Source of the DNA: Planctomycetaceae bacterium
GTDB taxonomy: Bacteria > Planctomycetota > Phycisphaerae > Phycisphaerales > SM1A02
Assembly: GCA_947492385.1 (NCBI GenBank)
Contig: CANLMX010000005.1
Coordinates: 23,184-87,183, forward strand
Direction of reading: 5' to 3'
Length of the DNA: 64,000 nucleotides
The position numbers and the translations under genes are program-made. Below the pieces are notes generated by a model. That model saw only the letters and a program-made list of their open reading frames with translations, was not told where the DNA came from and did no database searches. Every line of letters begins with the position of its first letter. The first letter of the stretch is position 1. Of this stretch, positions 18,051 through 26,720 are shown in pieces.

Positions 18051-19189
18051 GGGGTGGCCTGTGCCTGCGCCGGATCCGCCGGCTTCGGCGCGTTCGCCGC
18101 CGCCGCTGCTGCCGGGTCGAACGTCTGCGCGCCGTCATAGAGCTTGAGCGCACCCTCGACCACGATCTCGTCTTCGGGCCCCACGCCCTCAAGGATCACC
18201 ACGCCGGCTCCGCCGTGCGGCCCGACCTTGACCACCTTCTGGCGCGCCTTGCGTTCGCCATCGACCGTCCAGAGGGTCGCCGCGGCGGTCTGGTAGACGA
18301 TGGCCTTCTCGGGCACCGTGACCGCGCCCTTCAGCTCGTCGACGCGCAGGCGGACGTTGAGGTACGCGCCGGGCGCCATGACCAGGTCCGGGTTCGGCAC
18401 CTCGAGCCGCGTGCGGATCGTGGAAGTCTCGGGATTCACCGTGTTGTCGACGAACACGACCTTGCCCATGCGCTTCCACCGGCCGTCGCTGAGCGCCACC
18501 TCGGTGTCGGAGCGGCCCGAGGCCTCCAGTGCGCGCACGGCCGGCAGCTCGATCGCCGCGGGGCTGAATTCGACCCACAGCGGATCCATCTGCCGGACGG
18601 TCACCAGCAGCTGCTCCGGGCCGACCAGCGTTCCCGGGTAGACGCGGGTCGCGCTGGCCTTCCCCCGTGCGGGGCTCTCGATGCGCGTGAACGAGAGATT
18701 GAGGTTCGCCTCGTCGAGCGCCGCGCGGCGTGCCTGGAGCCGTGCCTTGGCGCTTCGCTCGTCTGCGAGCAGCTGGTCGAACTCCTGCTGCGAGATGGCG
18801 CCCACCTCCACCAGCGGCCGGTTGCGGGCCACGCGGTCGGTGGCATTGCGCAGCTCGGCCTCGACGATGCCGATCTCGGCCTGGGCCTTCTCGACCGCCA
18901 CGGCGTATGGCCGCGGGTCGATCTGGTACAGCAGCTCGCCGTCCTCGACCAGCTCGCCGTCGACGAATGCCTGGCGGTCGATGTACCCCGACACGCGGGG
19001 GATCACGTCCACCGTGCGCACGCTCTTGGTGATGCCTGGGTAGTCGCGGAACACCCCGACGTCGGCCACGGTCGGCTTCACGGTGACCACGGGTGCCGGC
19101 GGCGGCGCAGGCGGGGCCTGCGGCGGGCGCGAGCAGCCGGCGAAGAGCGCGAACGCAGCGATCGTGGTGGCGGTCTTCGTCGGGTGCAT
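18047..19189 (-). CDS. RND efflux periplasmic adaptor (membrane fusion protein), lipoprotein
   Basis: A 380-residue AcrA-type adaptor. The signal ends at a lipobox (ALFAGCSRP), so the protein is probably lipid-anchored. A Pro-rich linker follows, then the barrel-sandwich hybrid (VIPRVSGYIDRQAFVDG and the facing LNLSFTRIESPARG) around a coiled-coil hairpin (AQAEIGIVEAELRNA to RRAALDEANL). A beta-barrel and a membrane-proximal domain come last (KAIVYQ, LYDGAQTF). It is the middle gene of the pump operon. Its stop overlaps the permease start. Confidence 0.93.
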   Translation of the reverse strand: MHPTKTATTIAAFALFAGCSRPPQAPPAPPPAPVVTVKPTVADVGVFRDYPGITKSVRTVDVIPRVSGYIDRQAFVDGELVEDGELLYQIDPRPYAVAVEKAQAEIGIVEAELRNATDRVARNRPLVEVGAISQQEFDQLLADERSAKARLQARRAALDEANLNLSFTRIESPARGKASATRVYPGTLVGPEQLLVTVRQMDPLWVEFSPAAIELPAVRALEASGRSDTEVALSDGRWKRMGKVVFVDNTVNPETSTIRTRLEVPNPDLVMAPGAYLNVRLRVDELKGAVTVPEKAIVYQTAAATLWTVDGERKARQKVVKVGPHGGAGVVILEGVGPEDEIVVEGALKLYDGAQTFDPAAAAAANAPKPADPAQAQATP

Positions 19190-19210
19190 CGCGATCCGTC
19201 GGCGGGCCCG

Positions 19211-20740
19211 TCAGCCCGCCGAGTCCTCCTGTGGTGGGTTGAGGAAGTCGTTGGCCGTGGGATGCGCCTTGAACTCCTGGCGCACGCGTTCCCAGTCCTC
19301 CGGCATGGGGCTTGCCTCCCAGCCGCCTCCGAGCGACCGGTAGAGCTCAACGTAGTTCTGCGCGGTGAGCCCGCTGGCCTGCGCCAGCCCGTCGCGAGCC
19401 ACCACGGCCGCCTGCAGGTACAGGATCAGCGTGCTGAGGTTCATCGTCCCGCGGTCGTACTGCAGGAACGCAAGCTCGTACGCCGAGTCAATCTCGCGCG
19501 CCGCAGTCCGGTACGACTCGCGCGCGGCGAGCGCCGCGCCGTAGGCGGCCACGGAACGCTCCACCTGGTTGATCGCGGTGATCACCGCCTGCTGGTAGCG
19601 GAGCAGCGCGTCCAGCGCCCGCATCTTCGCCTGGATCACGCCGGCCTCGGCGCGACCGGTGAGGATGTTCATGAAGTTCCAGGTGATCGCGGGCGTGATC
19701 CCGTACGTCATGTTGGTCGAGATGTCAGTGAGGTTCGCGAAGTCCGGGGTCTGGATGATGAAGTTGCCGTTGAAGGTGAAGCGCGGCAGGTATTCCGCCT
19801 GGGCGACGCCGATGCCCGCGGTCGCCGCCTGCAGCTGGCGCTCGGCCGCGTCGACGTCCGCGCGCCGTGCGAGCAGCGTGGCCGGGACGCCGATCGCCAC
19901 CGGCGTCTCGCAGGACGGGATGGGCCGGGCCGGCTCCAGGATCTCGCGCACGCGTCCCGGGGTCTCGGCGAGGAGGATGGCGATCCCGGCGACCTGCTGC
20001 GCGATCAGCGCGTCGAAGCGCGCCGCATCGCCGACCGCCGAAGCGCGCCGCGACCGGATCTCGGCCAGCTCGGTCTTGGAGCCGACCTGCGCACGCACCT
20101 TGGCCTCGATGGCGAACAGCAGCTTGTCGTACCCGGCCGCCAGCTGCCGGAGCGCCTCGCGCTGGGCCTGGAGCTGCCGCAGCGTCACGTACGCGGTGGC
20201 GACCTCGGCGCGCACCCCCACCAGCACGCCCCGGTACTGCGCGGCGCTCGCCTGCAGGTTCGACACGCCGGCCTCCACCTGCCGGCGCAGCGCGCCCCAC
20301 ACGTCGATTTCCCATGCCGCGGACGCGACGTTCCACTGCCAGTTGCTGAAGCCCTGCCGCAGGGCGTCCGGGTTCGGCACGCCGATCTGGTTGGCATCGA
20401 CGCGACGGCGGCTGTAGGCGAGCCCGGTGTTGATGTCGGGAAACAGCTTCGAGAAGTCGATCGTGTACTGCGCGCGGTACGTCTCGATGGCAAGCAGCGC
20501 GCGGCGGAGGTCGATGTTCTGCAGGTCGACGCGCGCGACGAGGTCGTTGAGGATCGGGTCGTCGAGCGTCACCCACCAGGCCTCGGTCTTCGCCTCCGCC
20601 GTGCGGACCTGCGACGGCGGGCGGACCGAGAACCGCTCCCCGATCTCCATCTCGGGCGTCTGGTGGTCGGGCCCGATGGCGCAACCCGAGATCGCCGCGC
20701 AGAGCGCGACCTGCCAGGCGTTGCGGATGCGGCGGACCAT
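19211..20740 (-). CDS. Outer-membrane efflux lipoprotein (NodT/TolC-like)
   Basis: A 509-residue outer-membrane factor of the NodT family. The signal peptide ends in the lipobox SGCAIGPDH. The two internally repeated TolC-like halves contain the family-type LFPDINTGLAYSRRR and YLPRFTFNGNF beta segments, with long helical stretches between. It is the outer duct for the RND pump encoded just downstream. TACACT ends 6 nt before the ATG, which suggests the efflux operon starts here without a leader. A dedicated regulator is not seen next to the operon. Confidence 0.9.
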   Translation of the reverse strand: MVRRIRNAWQVALCAAISGCAIGPDHQTPEMEIGERFSVRPPSQVRTAEAKTEAWWVTLDDPILNDLVARVDLQNIDLRRALLAIETYRAQYTIDFSKLFPDINTGLAYSRRRVDANQIGVPNPDALRQGFSNWQWNVASAAWEIDVWGALRRQVEAGVSNLQASAAQYRGVLVGVRAEVATAYVTLRQLQAQREALRQLAAGYDKLLFAIEAKVRAQVGSKTELAEIRSRRASAVGDAARFDALIAQQVAGIAILLAETPGRVREILEPARPIPSCETPVAIGVPATLLARRADVDAAERQLQAATAGIGVAQAEYLPRFTFNGNFIIQTPDFANLTDISTNMTYGITPAITWNFMNILTGRAEAGVIQAKMRALDALLRYQQAVITAINQVERSVAAYGAALAARESYRTAAREIDSAYELAFLQYDRGTMNLSTLILYLQAAVVARDGLAQASGLTAQNYVELYRSLGGGWEASPMPEDWERVRQEFKAHPTANDFLNPPQEDSAG

Positions 20741-20746
20741 CCGCGG

Positions 20747-20752
20747 AGTGTA
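20747..20752 (-). promoter_or_regulatory. -10-like box TACACT of the RND efflux operon
   Basis: TACACT on the minus strand ends 6 nt before the ATG at 20740, in the short gap after the phenylalanine hydroxylase gene. Confidence 0.45.
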
Positions 20753-20763
20753 TTCAGGCGCCG

Positions 20764-21627
20764 TCAGGCGACGGCCCGGCGCGCGTTCCCCGACAGGATC
20801 CGGTTCGCGTAGGTGTCCATCGCGTCCCGGAGCTGCTCGAAGCTGTCGAGCACGTAGAGGATCGGCTGGTAGTGGTCGATCTCGAAGCTGGTCGAGCAGA
20901 CCGTCTCGAGGTCGAACGGCCGGCGATCGACGCCGGGCGCGGTGAGCGCGTGCTTGCTCTCGCCGGGGCTCGAGATCAGCCCGCTTCCGTAGAGCTTCAG
21001 CTTCCCGCCCTCGCGGATCAGGCCAAACTCGACGGTGAACCAGAAGAGCCGCGCCAGGCGCTCGGTGTGCACGGGGTCGTCGGTGGTGAGCGCGGCCTTG
21101 CCGTAGGTCTGCAGGAAGTCCGCGAACGTCGGGTCTGCGTGCAGCGGCACGTGGCCGAAGATGTCGTGGAAGATGTCGGGCTCGGGCAGGTAGTCGATCG
21201 ACTCCTTCGGCCGGATCACGATGGTGGTCGGGAATTCGCGCCGCGCGAGGCAGGCGAAGAAGGCCTTCGCCGGCAGGTAGCCCGGCACGGCCTTGCTCTG
21301 CCAGCCCGTGAGCGGCATCAGGAACGTGTTCACCGACTTCGGCCCCTCGAGGTAGGGGATGTGGTCGCGCACCAGCTTGATGCTGCGCGCACCCGAGAGG
21401 TAGACGTTGCTGGCATGGTCCGCCAGGTATGCCATCTGGCGGTCGTACAGGGTGCGCCAGGTCTCCTGGTTCTCTTCGGTGTAGCCCGCGTAGTTCTGGT
21501 CGATGTACGCGCGCGTGATGTCCTGGAACCCCGGTTGGCCGAAGCGGTTGGCGTACTCCTGCGCCTCCCGGCCCTTGGGACCGTCGATCATCGCGTGGTT
21601 GAGGCTTCCGGACATCTTGTTGGCCAT
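20764..21627 (-). CDS. phhA: Phenylalanine 4-monooxygenase (aromatic amino acid hydroxylase)
   Basis: A 287-residue bacterial pterin-dependent hydroxylase. The iron-binding segment PDIFHDIFGHVPLHADP carries the two histidines, and FWFTVEFGLIRE supplies the third (glutamate) ligand. YGSGLISSPGE is also family-typical. It should convert phenylalanine to tyrosine using tetrahydrobiopterin or a related pterin. The ATG at 21627 has a good ribosome-binding site (AAGAGGAG) and a TAGAAT box at 21649-21654, so unlike many neighbours it has a short leader. No phhB (pterin dehydratase) is in the window. Confidence 0.93.
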   Translation of the reverse strand: MANKMSGSLNHAMIDGPKGREAQEYANRFGQPGFQDITRAYIDQNYAGYTEENQETWRTLYDRQMAYLADHASNVYLSGARSIKLVRDHIPYLEGPKSVNTFLMPLTGWQSKAVPGYLPAKAFFACLARREFPTTIVIRPKESIDYLPEPDIFHDIFGHVPLHADPTFADFLQTYGKAALTTDDPVHTERLARLFWFTVEFGLIREGGKLKLYGSGLISSPGESKHALTAPGVDRRPFDLETVCSTSFEIDHYQPILYVLDSFEQLRDAMDTYANRILSGNARRAVA

Positions 21628-21648
21628 GCGTGGCTCCTCTTGGACCGG

Positions 21649-21654
21649 ATTCTA
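21649..21654 (-). promoter_or_regulatory. -10 box TAGAAT of phhA
   Basis: TAGAAT on the minus strand ends 21 nt before the start codon. The short leader contains AAGAGGAG, a strong ribosome-binding site. This is a leadered contrast to the leaderless starts nearby. Confidence 0.5.
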
Positions 21655-21668
21655 GCGGTGCGTGCGGC

Positions 21669-22280
21669 TCAATCCGCCTCGGCGACGCCGAGCCACGCGA
21701 GCGGCTCGGAGGGGCTGCGCCACGGCGCGGGCGCGGGGATCCGCACCACGCCGAGCGTCGACCGCACGTCGATGCCCCATGGGTCCACGCCCACCACCTT
21801 CGGATTCACCAGCCGATGCCCACCCGCCGCCTCCGCGGCGCGCGTGACCGCCTCGAGTCCCGAGGCATTCAGCGCCTTGCAGGCCGCGGGCTCGCGCGCC
21901 GCGAACGGGTTCTCGCGCGTGAGCGCGCTCCCGTCGATGAAGTACCCGTGCCACCGCGCCGCATCGACCGACATGCGTGCCCAGCGCACGTCCGGCGGCT
22001 CGCCGTGGTAGATGCACCATCGGTCGCAGAGCGCGCCGTGCGGCCCGGACTCCTCGATCTGCTCGAGCGTCACCTGCACCTGCATGCCGTCGTCGGAGTC
22101 GTCCGGGAGCTCGAGCACCACGTCGACCGCGCGCAGCATCGCGACCATCACGCTCGCGACGAGCGATCCGTCCGGCCCGGGGGCGACGCGGATCTCGATG
22201 CGCTCGCCGTCGAAGCGGATCTTCCCCGCAAGGTGCGCCCGGAGGAACGCATAGGCATCGTCCGCGGTGGTGTCGCTCAT
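21669..22280 (-). CDS. Hypothetical protein
   Basis: A 203-residue protein I do not recognise. It is soluble, without signal peptide or membrane segment. It has an N-terminal helix and strand region (AYAFLRAHLAGKIRF), two well-spaced cysteines in GALCDRWCIYHG, and a C-terminal Trp- and Pro-rich part (VDPWGIDVRST...WRSPSEPLAWLG). It is divergent from aroDE with only 34 nt between start codons. The start at 22280 is chosen because TACGAT ends 8 nt upstream and overlaps the alternative start at 22289. Confidence 0.6.
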   Translation of the reverse strand: MSDTTADDAYAFLRAHLAGKIRFDGERIEIRVAPGPDGSLVASVMVAMLRAVDVVLELPDDSDDGMQVQVTLEQIEESGPHGALCDRWCIYHGEPPDVRWARMSVDAARWHGYFIDGSALTRENPFAAREPAACKALNASGLEAVTRAAEAAGGHRLVNPKVVGVDPWGIDVRSTLGVVRIPAPAPWRSPSEPLAWLGVAEAD

Positions 22281-22288
22281 CGGGCGCA

Positions 22289-22294
22289 ATCGTA
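22289..22294 (-). promoter_or_regulatory. -10-like box TACGAT of the hypothetical gene at 21669-22280
   Basis: TACGAT on the minus strand ends 8 nt before the ATG at 22280. Together with the facing box of aroDE it makes a back-to-back pair of -10 elements within 20 bp. Confidence 0.4.
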
Positions 22295-22302
22295 ACGGCC
22301 CC

Positions 22303-22308
22303 TACGAT
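22303..22308 (+). promoter_or_regulatory. -10-like box TACGAT of aroDE
   Basis: TACGAT ends 6 nt before the ATG at 22315, so the predicted transcript begins at the start codon. It lies 8 bp from the opposite-strand TACGAT of the divergent gene. Confidence 0.45.
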
Positions 22309-22314
22309 GCGGGC

Positions 22315-23949
22315 ATGACGCACCTGTGCGTGTCCATTCCGGTCGATGCCGCCGACGCCGTCGGCGCCGCGCTGGCGGCCGCGGCCCGCGGAGCCGAGCG
22401 GGGTGCGTCGATGGTCGAGTGGCGCGTCGACGCGCTGGTGGACGCGCTCGGCGGCGCGCAGGCGCTTCCGCACGTGCGTGCGCTGGTGCGGGGCGCGCCC
22501 GTGCCAAGCATCGTCACCGTGCGCAGCGCGCGCGAGGGCGGAGACTGGCACGGGGCCGACGACGAGCGCGTCAGCTTCCTCGAGGCCCTCTGCGCCGCGT
22601 CCGTGCCGGGCGAGGCCCCGGCATTCATCGACTTCGAGCTCGCGGACTTCGGGCGCAGCGCCAACCTCCGCCAGAAGGTGGAGCTGTGCGTGGTGCATCC
22701 GGGCCAGGTGCGCGACGTCGGCACGCGCCTCGTCCTGAGCGCCCATGGTCCGGAGGGCCGCCCCGCCGACCTCGTCCGCTCGGTGGCCGCGATGGCCGAC
22801 GCCCCGTCGTGCACGGTGGCGAAGGTCGCGTGGACCGCACGCAGCGTTCGCGACTGCGTCGAGGCGTTCGAGCTCCTGCTTGCGCGCCCCAAGCCGATGG
22901 TGGCGCTGTGCATGGGCGAGGCCGGGGTGATGACCCGGGTGCTCGCGCCGAAGTTCGGTGCGTTCCTGACGTTCGCGCGCGCCGGAGGTCCGGGTGATGC
23001 GGACGCCGCCGCCGCGGTGGCGGTGGGCACGGCGCCGGGCCAGCCGACTGTTGCGGAACTGGTAGAGCGCTACGGGTTCGGGTGCATCGGGCCGCGCACG
23101 CAGGTCTTCGGCGTGGTGGGATGGCCGGTCGCGCACTCGCGCAGCCCCGAGGTCCACAACGCATGGTTCCGTGAGCGCTCGCAGGATGCGGTCTACGTGC
23201 CGATTCCCGTCGCGCCCGGGTGGGAGTCCTTCAAGGCGAGCCTGTCCGAGCTCCTGGCGTTCGCCCCGCTCGACTTCCGCGGCGCCAGCGTGACGCTCCC
23301 GCACAAGGAGCACCTCGTGCGATTCGTGCGCGAGTCGGGCGGGACCGTCGACGCGATCGCTGCACGGATCGGCGCGGCGAACACGCTCTGCGTGGCCGAG
23401 GGCGGCGCGCTCCGATGCACGAACACCGACGCGCCCGCGGCGGTCGACGCGCTGGTCGCGGGCATGGGGATCGACCGCGCCGCGCTTCGCGGCCGGCGCG
23501 TGGCGGTCATCGGTGCGGGCGGTGTCGCGCGCGCCGTGGCGGCGGGGCTTGCCGACGAGGGCGCGACGGTCGTCGTGTTCGCGCGCAGGGCGGACCGCGC
23601 CCGCGCGATGTGCGACGACCTCATGCGCGGCACGGACGCCGGCGCCGCGTGCGGCGCGTTCGAGGGCAGGGTGGTCGCGGGCCGCGAGGGCGAGCTCGGC
23701 TGCGGCTGCTTCCATGCATTCGTGAACTGCACGCCCGTCGGCATGGAGGGCGGCCCGGATCCCGACGGCAACCCGCTCGAGGACGTGGCGCTCGACGGCG
23801 CGGTGACCGTGATGGACACCGTGTACTCGCCGAGGGAGACGCCCTTGCTGCGCGAGTCGCGCGCTCGCGGTGCGCGATGCGTCGACGGGCTGGCGATGTT
23901 CATGGACCAGGCGCGGCGCCAGTCCGAGCTGTGGGCCGGGCTATCCTGA
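22315..23949 (+). CDS. aroDE: Bifunctional 3-dehydroquinate dehydratase (type I) / shikimate dehydrogenase
   Basis: A 544-residue fusion covering steps three and four of the shikimate pathway. Residues 1 to about 225 are a type I dehydroquinase: the catalytic His is in LVLSAHGPEG and the Schiff-base Lys in TVAKVAW. Residues from about 262 are AroE: substrate serines in GWPVAHSRSPEVHNAW, catalytic Lys in VTLPHKEHL, Asn in GAANTL, Asp in CTNTDAPA, and the NADP loop VIGAGGVARAV. Such AroD-AroE fusions are known from plants, Chlamydiae and planctomycetes. It is followed 4 nt later by aroC. Confidence 0.93.
   Translation: MTHLCVSIPVDAADAVGAALAAAARGAERGASMVEWRVDALVDALGGAQALPHVRALVRGAPVPSIVTVRSAREGGDWHGADDERVSFLEALCAASVPGEAPAFIDFELADFGRSANLRQKVELCVVHPGQVRDVGTRLVLSAHGPEGRPADLVRSVAAMADAPSCTVAKVAWTARSVRDCVEAFELLLARPKPMVALCMGEAGVMTRVLAPKFGAFLTFARAGGPGDADAAAAVAVGTAPGQPTVAELVERYGFGCIGPRTQVFGVVGWPVAHSRSPEVHNAWFRERSQDAVYVPIPVAPGWESFKASLSELLAFAPLDFRGASVTLPHKEHLVRFVRESGGTVDAIAARIGAANTLCVAEGGALRCTNTDAPAAVDALVAGMGIDRAALRGRRVAVIGAGGVARAVAAGLADEGATVVVFARRADRARAMCDDLMRGTDAGAACGAFEGRVVAGREGELGCGCFHAFVNCTPVGMEGGPDPDGNPLEDVALDGAVTVMDTVYSPRETPLLRESRARGARCVDGLAMFMDQARRQSELWAGLS
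23942..23947 (+). promoter_or_regulatory. -10-like box TATCCT of aroC
   Basis: TATCCT lies over the last codons of aroDE and ends 6 nt before the aroC ATG. It may give aroC a separate leaderless transcript. Confidence 0.4.
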
Positions 23950-23953
23950 CCGG

Positions 23954-25126
23954 ATGCTCTCCTACCGCACGGCCGGCGAGTCGCACGGTCCCACGATGCT
24001 CGCGATCGTCGAGGGGCTTCCTGCCGGCCTGCGCGTGGACACCGAGTTCATCGACGTCGAGCTCGCGCGCCGCCAAGGCGGCTACGGCCGCGGCGCGCGG
24101 CAGCGGATCGAGACCGACCGCGTGCGCATCCTCACGGGCGTGCGCGCCGGCGTGACGCTTGGCTCGCCCGTCACGCTCGAGGTGGCGAACAAGGACAGCC
24201 GGCTCGACGACCCCGAGCGCACGCCGCCGGTGACGCGCCCGCGCCCCGGGCACGCGGACCTCGCGGGCAGCATCAAGTGGCTGACGTCCGACTGCCGCGG
24301 GACGCTCGAGCGCGCGAGCGCGCGCGAGACCGCGGCGCGCGTGGCGGCCGGCGCGCTCGCGCGCGTCCTGCTCCGCGAGTTCGGGATCGAGGCGTTCGGC
24401 TTCGTGAGCGGTGCGATTGACGCCAGGTGCTCGGTAGACGTCGGCGCATCGACGCTCGCTGCGCTTCGCGCCGCGCGCGACGCGAGCGAGGTCTATTGCC
24501 CGGACGCGGCGACCTCCGCCCGCATCGTCGACCACATCCACCAAGCCAAGACCGGGCAGGACACGGTGGGTGGCCGCGTCGAGGCGCACGTGCTGGGCGT
24601 ACCTGCCGGGCTCGGCACGTGCACCCAGTGGTGCGATCGGCTCGATTCCCGCATCGCAGCCGCGGTGATGGGCATCCAGGCGTTCAAGGCCGTCGAGATC
24701 GGCCTTGGCGCCGAGTGTGCGTGGCGCCCGGGGAGCGAGGTGCACGACCCGATTGGCTTCGATGCATCGCGCACCGGCGAATCCCACCTCGGGTTCGTGC
24801 GCCCCACCAACAACGCGGGCGGGCTCGAGGGCGGAATGACCAACGGCATGCCGATCGTCGTGAAGGGCACGATGAAGCCCATCGCGACGCTGCTGCGCGG
24901 CATGCCGAGCGTGGACCTGGTCACGCACGCGGCCGACCGCAGCCAGTACGAGCGGAGCGACGTCAGTGCCGTCGCCGCGGCGAGCGTGGTGATGGAGAAC
25001 GTGGTGGCGTTCGAGGTTGCGCGCGCGTTCCTCGTGAAGACGGGCGGCGACTCGATGGACGAGGTGCGCGCGCACCACAACGCCACCATGCGCCTGGCAC
25101 GCACGCTGCACGGCGATCCGCGCTGA
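23954..25126 (+). CDS. aroC: Chorismate synthase
   Basis: A 390-residue enzyme that converts EPSP to chorismate with reduced FMN. Family signatures are GESHGPTMLAIVEGLPAG near the N-terminus, RQGGYGRGARQ, ERASARETAARVAAGALA and the C-terminal DRSQYERSDVSAVAAASVV. The frame is open upstream into aroDE, but the family N-terminus (MLSYRTAGESHG) fixes the start at 23954. With aroDE it forms a two-gene shikimate unit. Its end faces the ECF sigma gene. Confidence 0.97.
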   Translation: MLSYRTAGESHGPTMLAIVEGLPAGLRVDTEFIDVELARRQGGYGRGARQRIETDRVRILTGVRAGVTLGSPVTLEVANKDSRLDDPERTPPVTRPRPGHADLAGSIKWLTSDCRGTLERASARETAARVAAGALARVLLREFGIEAFGFVSGAIDARCSVDVGASTLAALRAARDASEVYCPDAATSARIVDHIHQAKTGQDTVGGRVEAHVLGVPAGLGTCTQWCDRLDSRIAAAVMGIQAFKAVEIGLGAECAWRPGSEVHDPIGFDASRTGESHLGFVRPTNNAGGLEGGMTNGMPIVVKGTMKPIATLLRGMPSVDLVTHAADRSQYERSDVSAVAAASVVMENVVAFEVARAFLVKTGGDSMDEVRAHHNATMRLARTLHGDPR

Positions 25127-25162
25127 GGCTGCATCGCGAATTCCACCGGCGGCCAGTCGTCG

Positions 25163-25765
25163 TCACTTGAGACGCATGGCGAGCCACGCGCGCGCGAGCG
25201 CGATGTCGCGTTCCACCGTCGACACGCTCACGCCGAGCATCTCGGCGACCTGGGGCACCGTGAGCCCGCCGATCTGGTGCAGGCACAGCGCCTCGGCCTG
25301 GCGCGGCTCGCGTTCGGCGAGTTCGGCCAGCTTCTCGTGGAGGAACTCGACGTCGGCGTCGAGCAGCGCGTCCTGGTCGGGGGTGGGCTTCGTGTCCGCC
25401 ACCTCCTGGCCGTCAAGGCTCCCCGTGTGGTTGCGGCCGCCGCGCTTCTGGGCCAGGCGCCGGCGGCGCGTGTCCGCCAGGATGCGCACGAACAGCATCG
25501 TCGCGATCGCCGACAGGTGCTTGGTGTTCGCGATCTCCGTCCGCTGCGTGAGCAGCCGCGCGAAGGCCTCGCCGAGCAGCGAACTCGGGCTCATCGCATG
25601 GCGTCCGTCCAGGTTGCGCTCGGCCGCGAGCTGCCGTTCGGCTATCGCGCGGAGTTCGGCGTAGTGCTCCTCGAGCAGGATCGCGATCGGGGACGGGCGG
25701 TTGCCCGAGGGAGCGCCCCCGGAATGGGGTGACGCTCCCTCGGAGTGGTCCGAGCTGTGGTTCAT
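25163..25765 (-). CDS. ECF sigma factor (planctomycete-type, PF07638-like)
   Basis: A 200-residue alternative sigma factor. Region 2 is seen in HYAELRAIAERQLAAER and LSAIATMLFVRILADTRRRRLAQKRGG. Region 4 is the HTH LTVPQVAEMLGVSVSTVERDIALARAWLA. The linker is acidic (TPDQDALLDADVEFLHEKL). No anti-sigma gene is adjacent. The start at 25765 (MNHSSDHSEG) is chosen because the frame upstream encodes Arg/Pro-rich filler. The neighbour on the other side is a divergent glutathione peroxidase, so oxidative stress control is a possible but unproven role. Confidence 0.85.
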   Translation of the reverse strand: MNHSSDHSEGASPHSGGAPSGNRPSPIAILLEEHYAELRAIAERQLAAERNLDGRHAMSPSSLLGEAFARLLTQRTEIANTKHLSAIATMLFVRILADTRRRRLAQKRGGRNHTGSLDGQEVADTKPTPDQDALLDADVEFLHEKLAELAEREPRQAEALCLHQIGGLTVPQVAEMLGVSVSTVERDIALARAWLAMRLK

Positions 25766-25806
25766 GGGGTGGGGCGGAGGCTGGTTCCGTGGCTGCACGG
25801 AAGGCC

Positions 25807-25833
25807 CCCGAGAAGTAACGCGCGATTCTCGGG
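25807..25833 (-). repeat. 8-bp inverted repeat upstream of the ECF sigma gene
   Basis: CCCGAGAA and TTCTCGGG are exact reverse complements with an 11-nt loop, 42 nt upstream of the ATG at 25765. If transcribed it would form a leader hairpin, or it could be a protein-binding site. Function is unknown. Confidence 0.35.
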
Positions 25834-25987
25834 AGACACCCGCAGGGATTCTTGTGAGATTTTCCACGAATTTCACCCATCTCCCTCATGAAAGATTGAG
25901 CCGTAAGTCCCTCACTGAGAGACGTCCGGGGCCGTGCTTGGTCAGACCTGGAATCCGTTGGCTCGGATCGGTCGAACCCATCGCACC

Positions 25988-26680
25988 ATGGCTTCCCGCA
26001 TCGCCGCCGCCGTCCTCAGCGTGGTTTCCTCTGTCACCGGATTCGGTGACGGCCAAGCCATCCCATCCGCCGGTGCGGGCCCCGGAGCTGCCGGGTCCGC
26101 TCCGCGCCCCACCTCGCTCTTCGAGTTCAAGGTCACCGCCCTTGATGGATCGCCGGTCGACCTTGGGTCCATGGCCGGCAAGGTGGTGCTCGTGGTGAAC
26201 GTGGCCAGCCGCTGCGGCTACACGGCGCAGTACGCCGACCTCGAGAAGCTCTGGAAGGAGTATCGCGACCGCGGGCTGGTGGTCGTCGGCTTCCCGTGCA
26301 ATGACTTCGGCGGCCAGGAGCCGGGCTCCGAGAAGGAGATCGGCGACTTCTGCCGCGCCAACTTCGGCGTCAGCTTCCCGATGATGTCGAAGGTCCAGAC
26401 CAAGCCGGGCAAGGAGCAGAGCCCGATCTACGCGTTCCTCGGAGGTGCGACCAAGACGCTCCCGAGCTGGAACTTCGGCAAGTACCTCGTGGGCCGCGAC
26501 GGCGTGCCGATCGCGTTCTACGGTTCGGGCACCAAGCCGATGGGTGATGAACTGCGCGCCGCCGTCGAGCGCGCGCTGGCGGCGAAGGCGCCGGAGACGA
26601 AGCCTGCGACGCCCGCGGCGCCCGCCGATGGCACTCCAGGGGCGCAGGCTCCGTCGGACGGCTCGGCACCGAAGCGGTGA
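25988..26680 (+). CDS. Glutathione peroxidase-like thiol peroxidase, probably exported
   Basis: A 230-residue peroxidase. The peroxidatic cysteine is in NVASRCGYTAQY (about residue 76), the conserved Gln in FPCNDFGGQEPG, and the Trp-Asn in SWNFGKYLV, so the catalytic tetrad is complete with Cys rather than selenocysteine. The N-terminal SRIAAAVLSVVSSVTGF looks like a signal peptide, pointing to the periplasm. The C-terminal 35 residues are Ala/Pro-rich low complexity, unusual for the family. It is divergent from an ECF sigma gene with about 220 nt between them. Confidence 0.88.
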   Translation: MASRIAAAVLSVVSSVTGFGDGQAIPSAGAGPGAAGSAPRPTSLFEFKVTALDGSPVDLGSMAGKVVLVVNVASRCGYTAQYADLEKLWKEYRDRGLVVVGFPCNDFGGQEPGSEKEIGDFCRANFGVSFPMMSKVQTKPGKEQSPIYAFLGGATKTLPSWNFGKYLVGRDGVPIAFYGSGTKPMGDELRAAVERALAAKAPETKPATPAAPADGTPGAQAPSDGSAPKR

Positions 26681-26707
26681 GGCGCGTGGCGCAGGAGGCC
26701 CGCCTCG

Positions 26708-26713
26708 TATCTT
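26708..26713 (+). promoter_or_regulatory. -10-like box TATCTT of the 600-residue secreted protein gene
   Basis: TATCTT ends 7 nt before the ATG at 26721, giving a leaderless arrangement. Confidence 0.4.
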
Positions 26714-26720
26714 GGAGCCC

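Noticed and set aside
14163..18140. Open frame of 1325 codons on the plus strand opposite the RND permease
   Set aside because: It is a His/Arg/Asp-rich shadow of the conserved efflux genes, caused by high GC at third positions.
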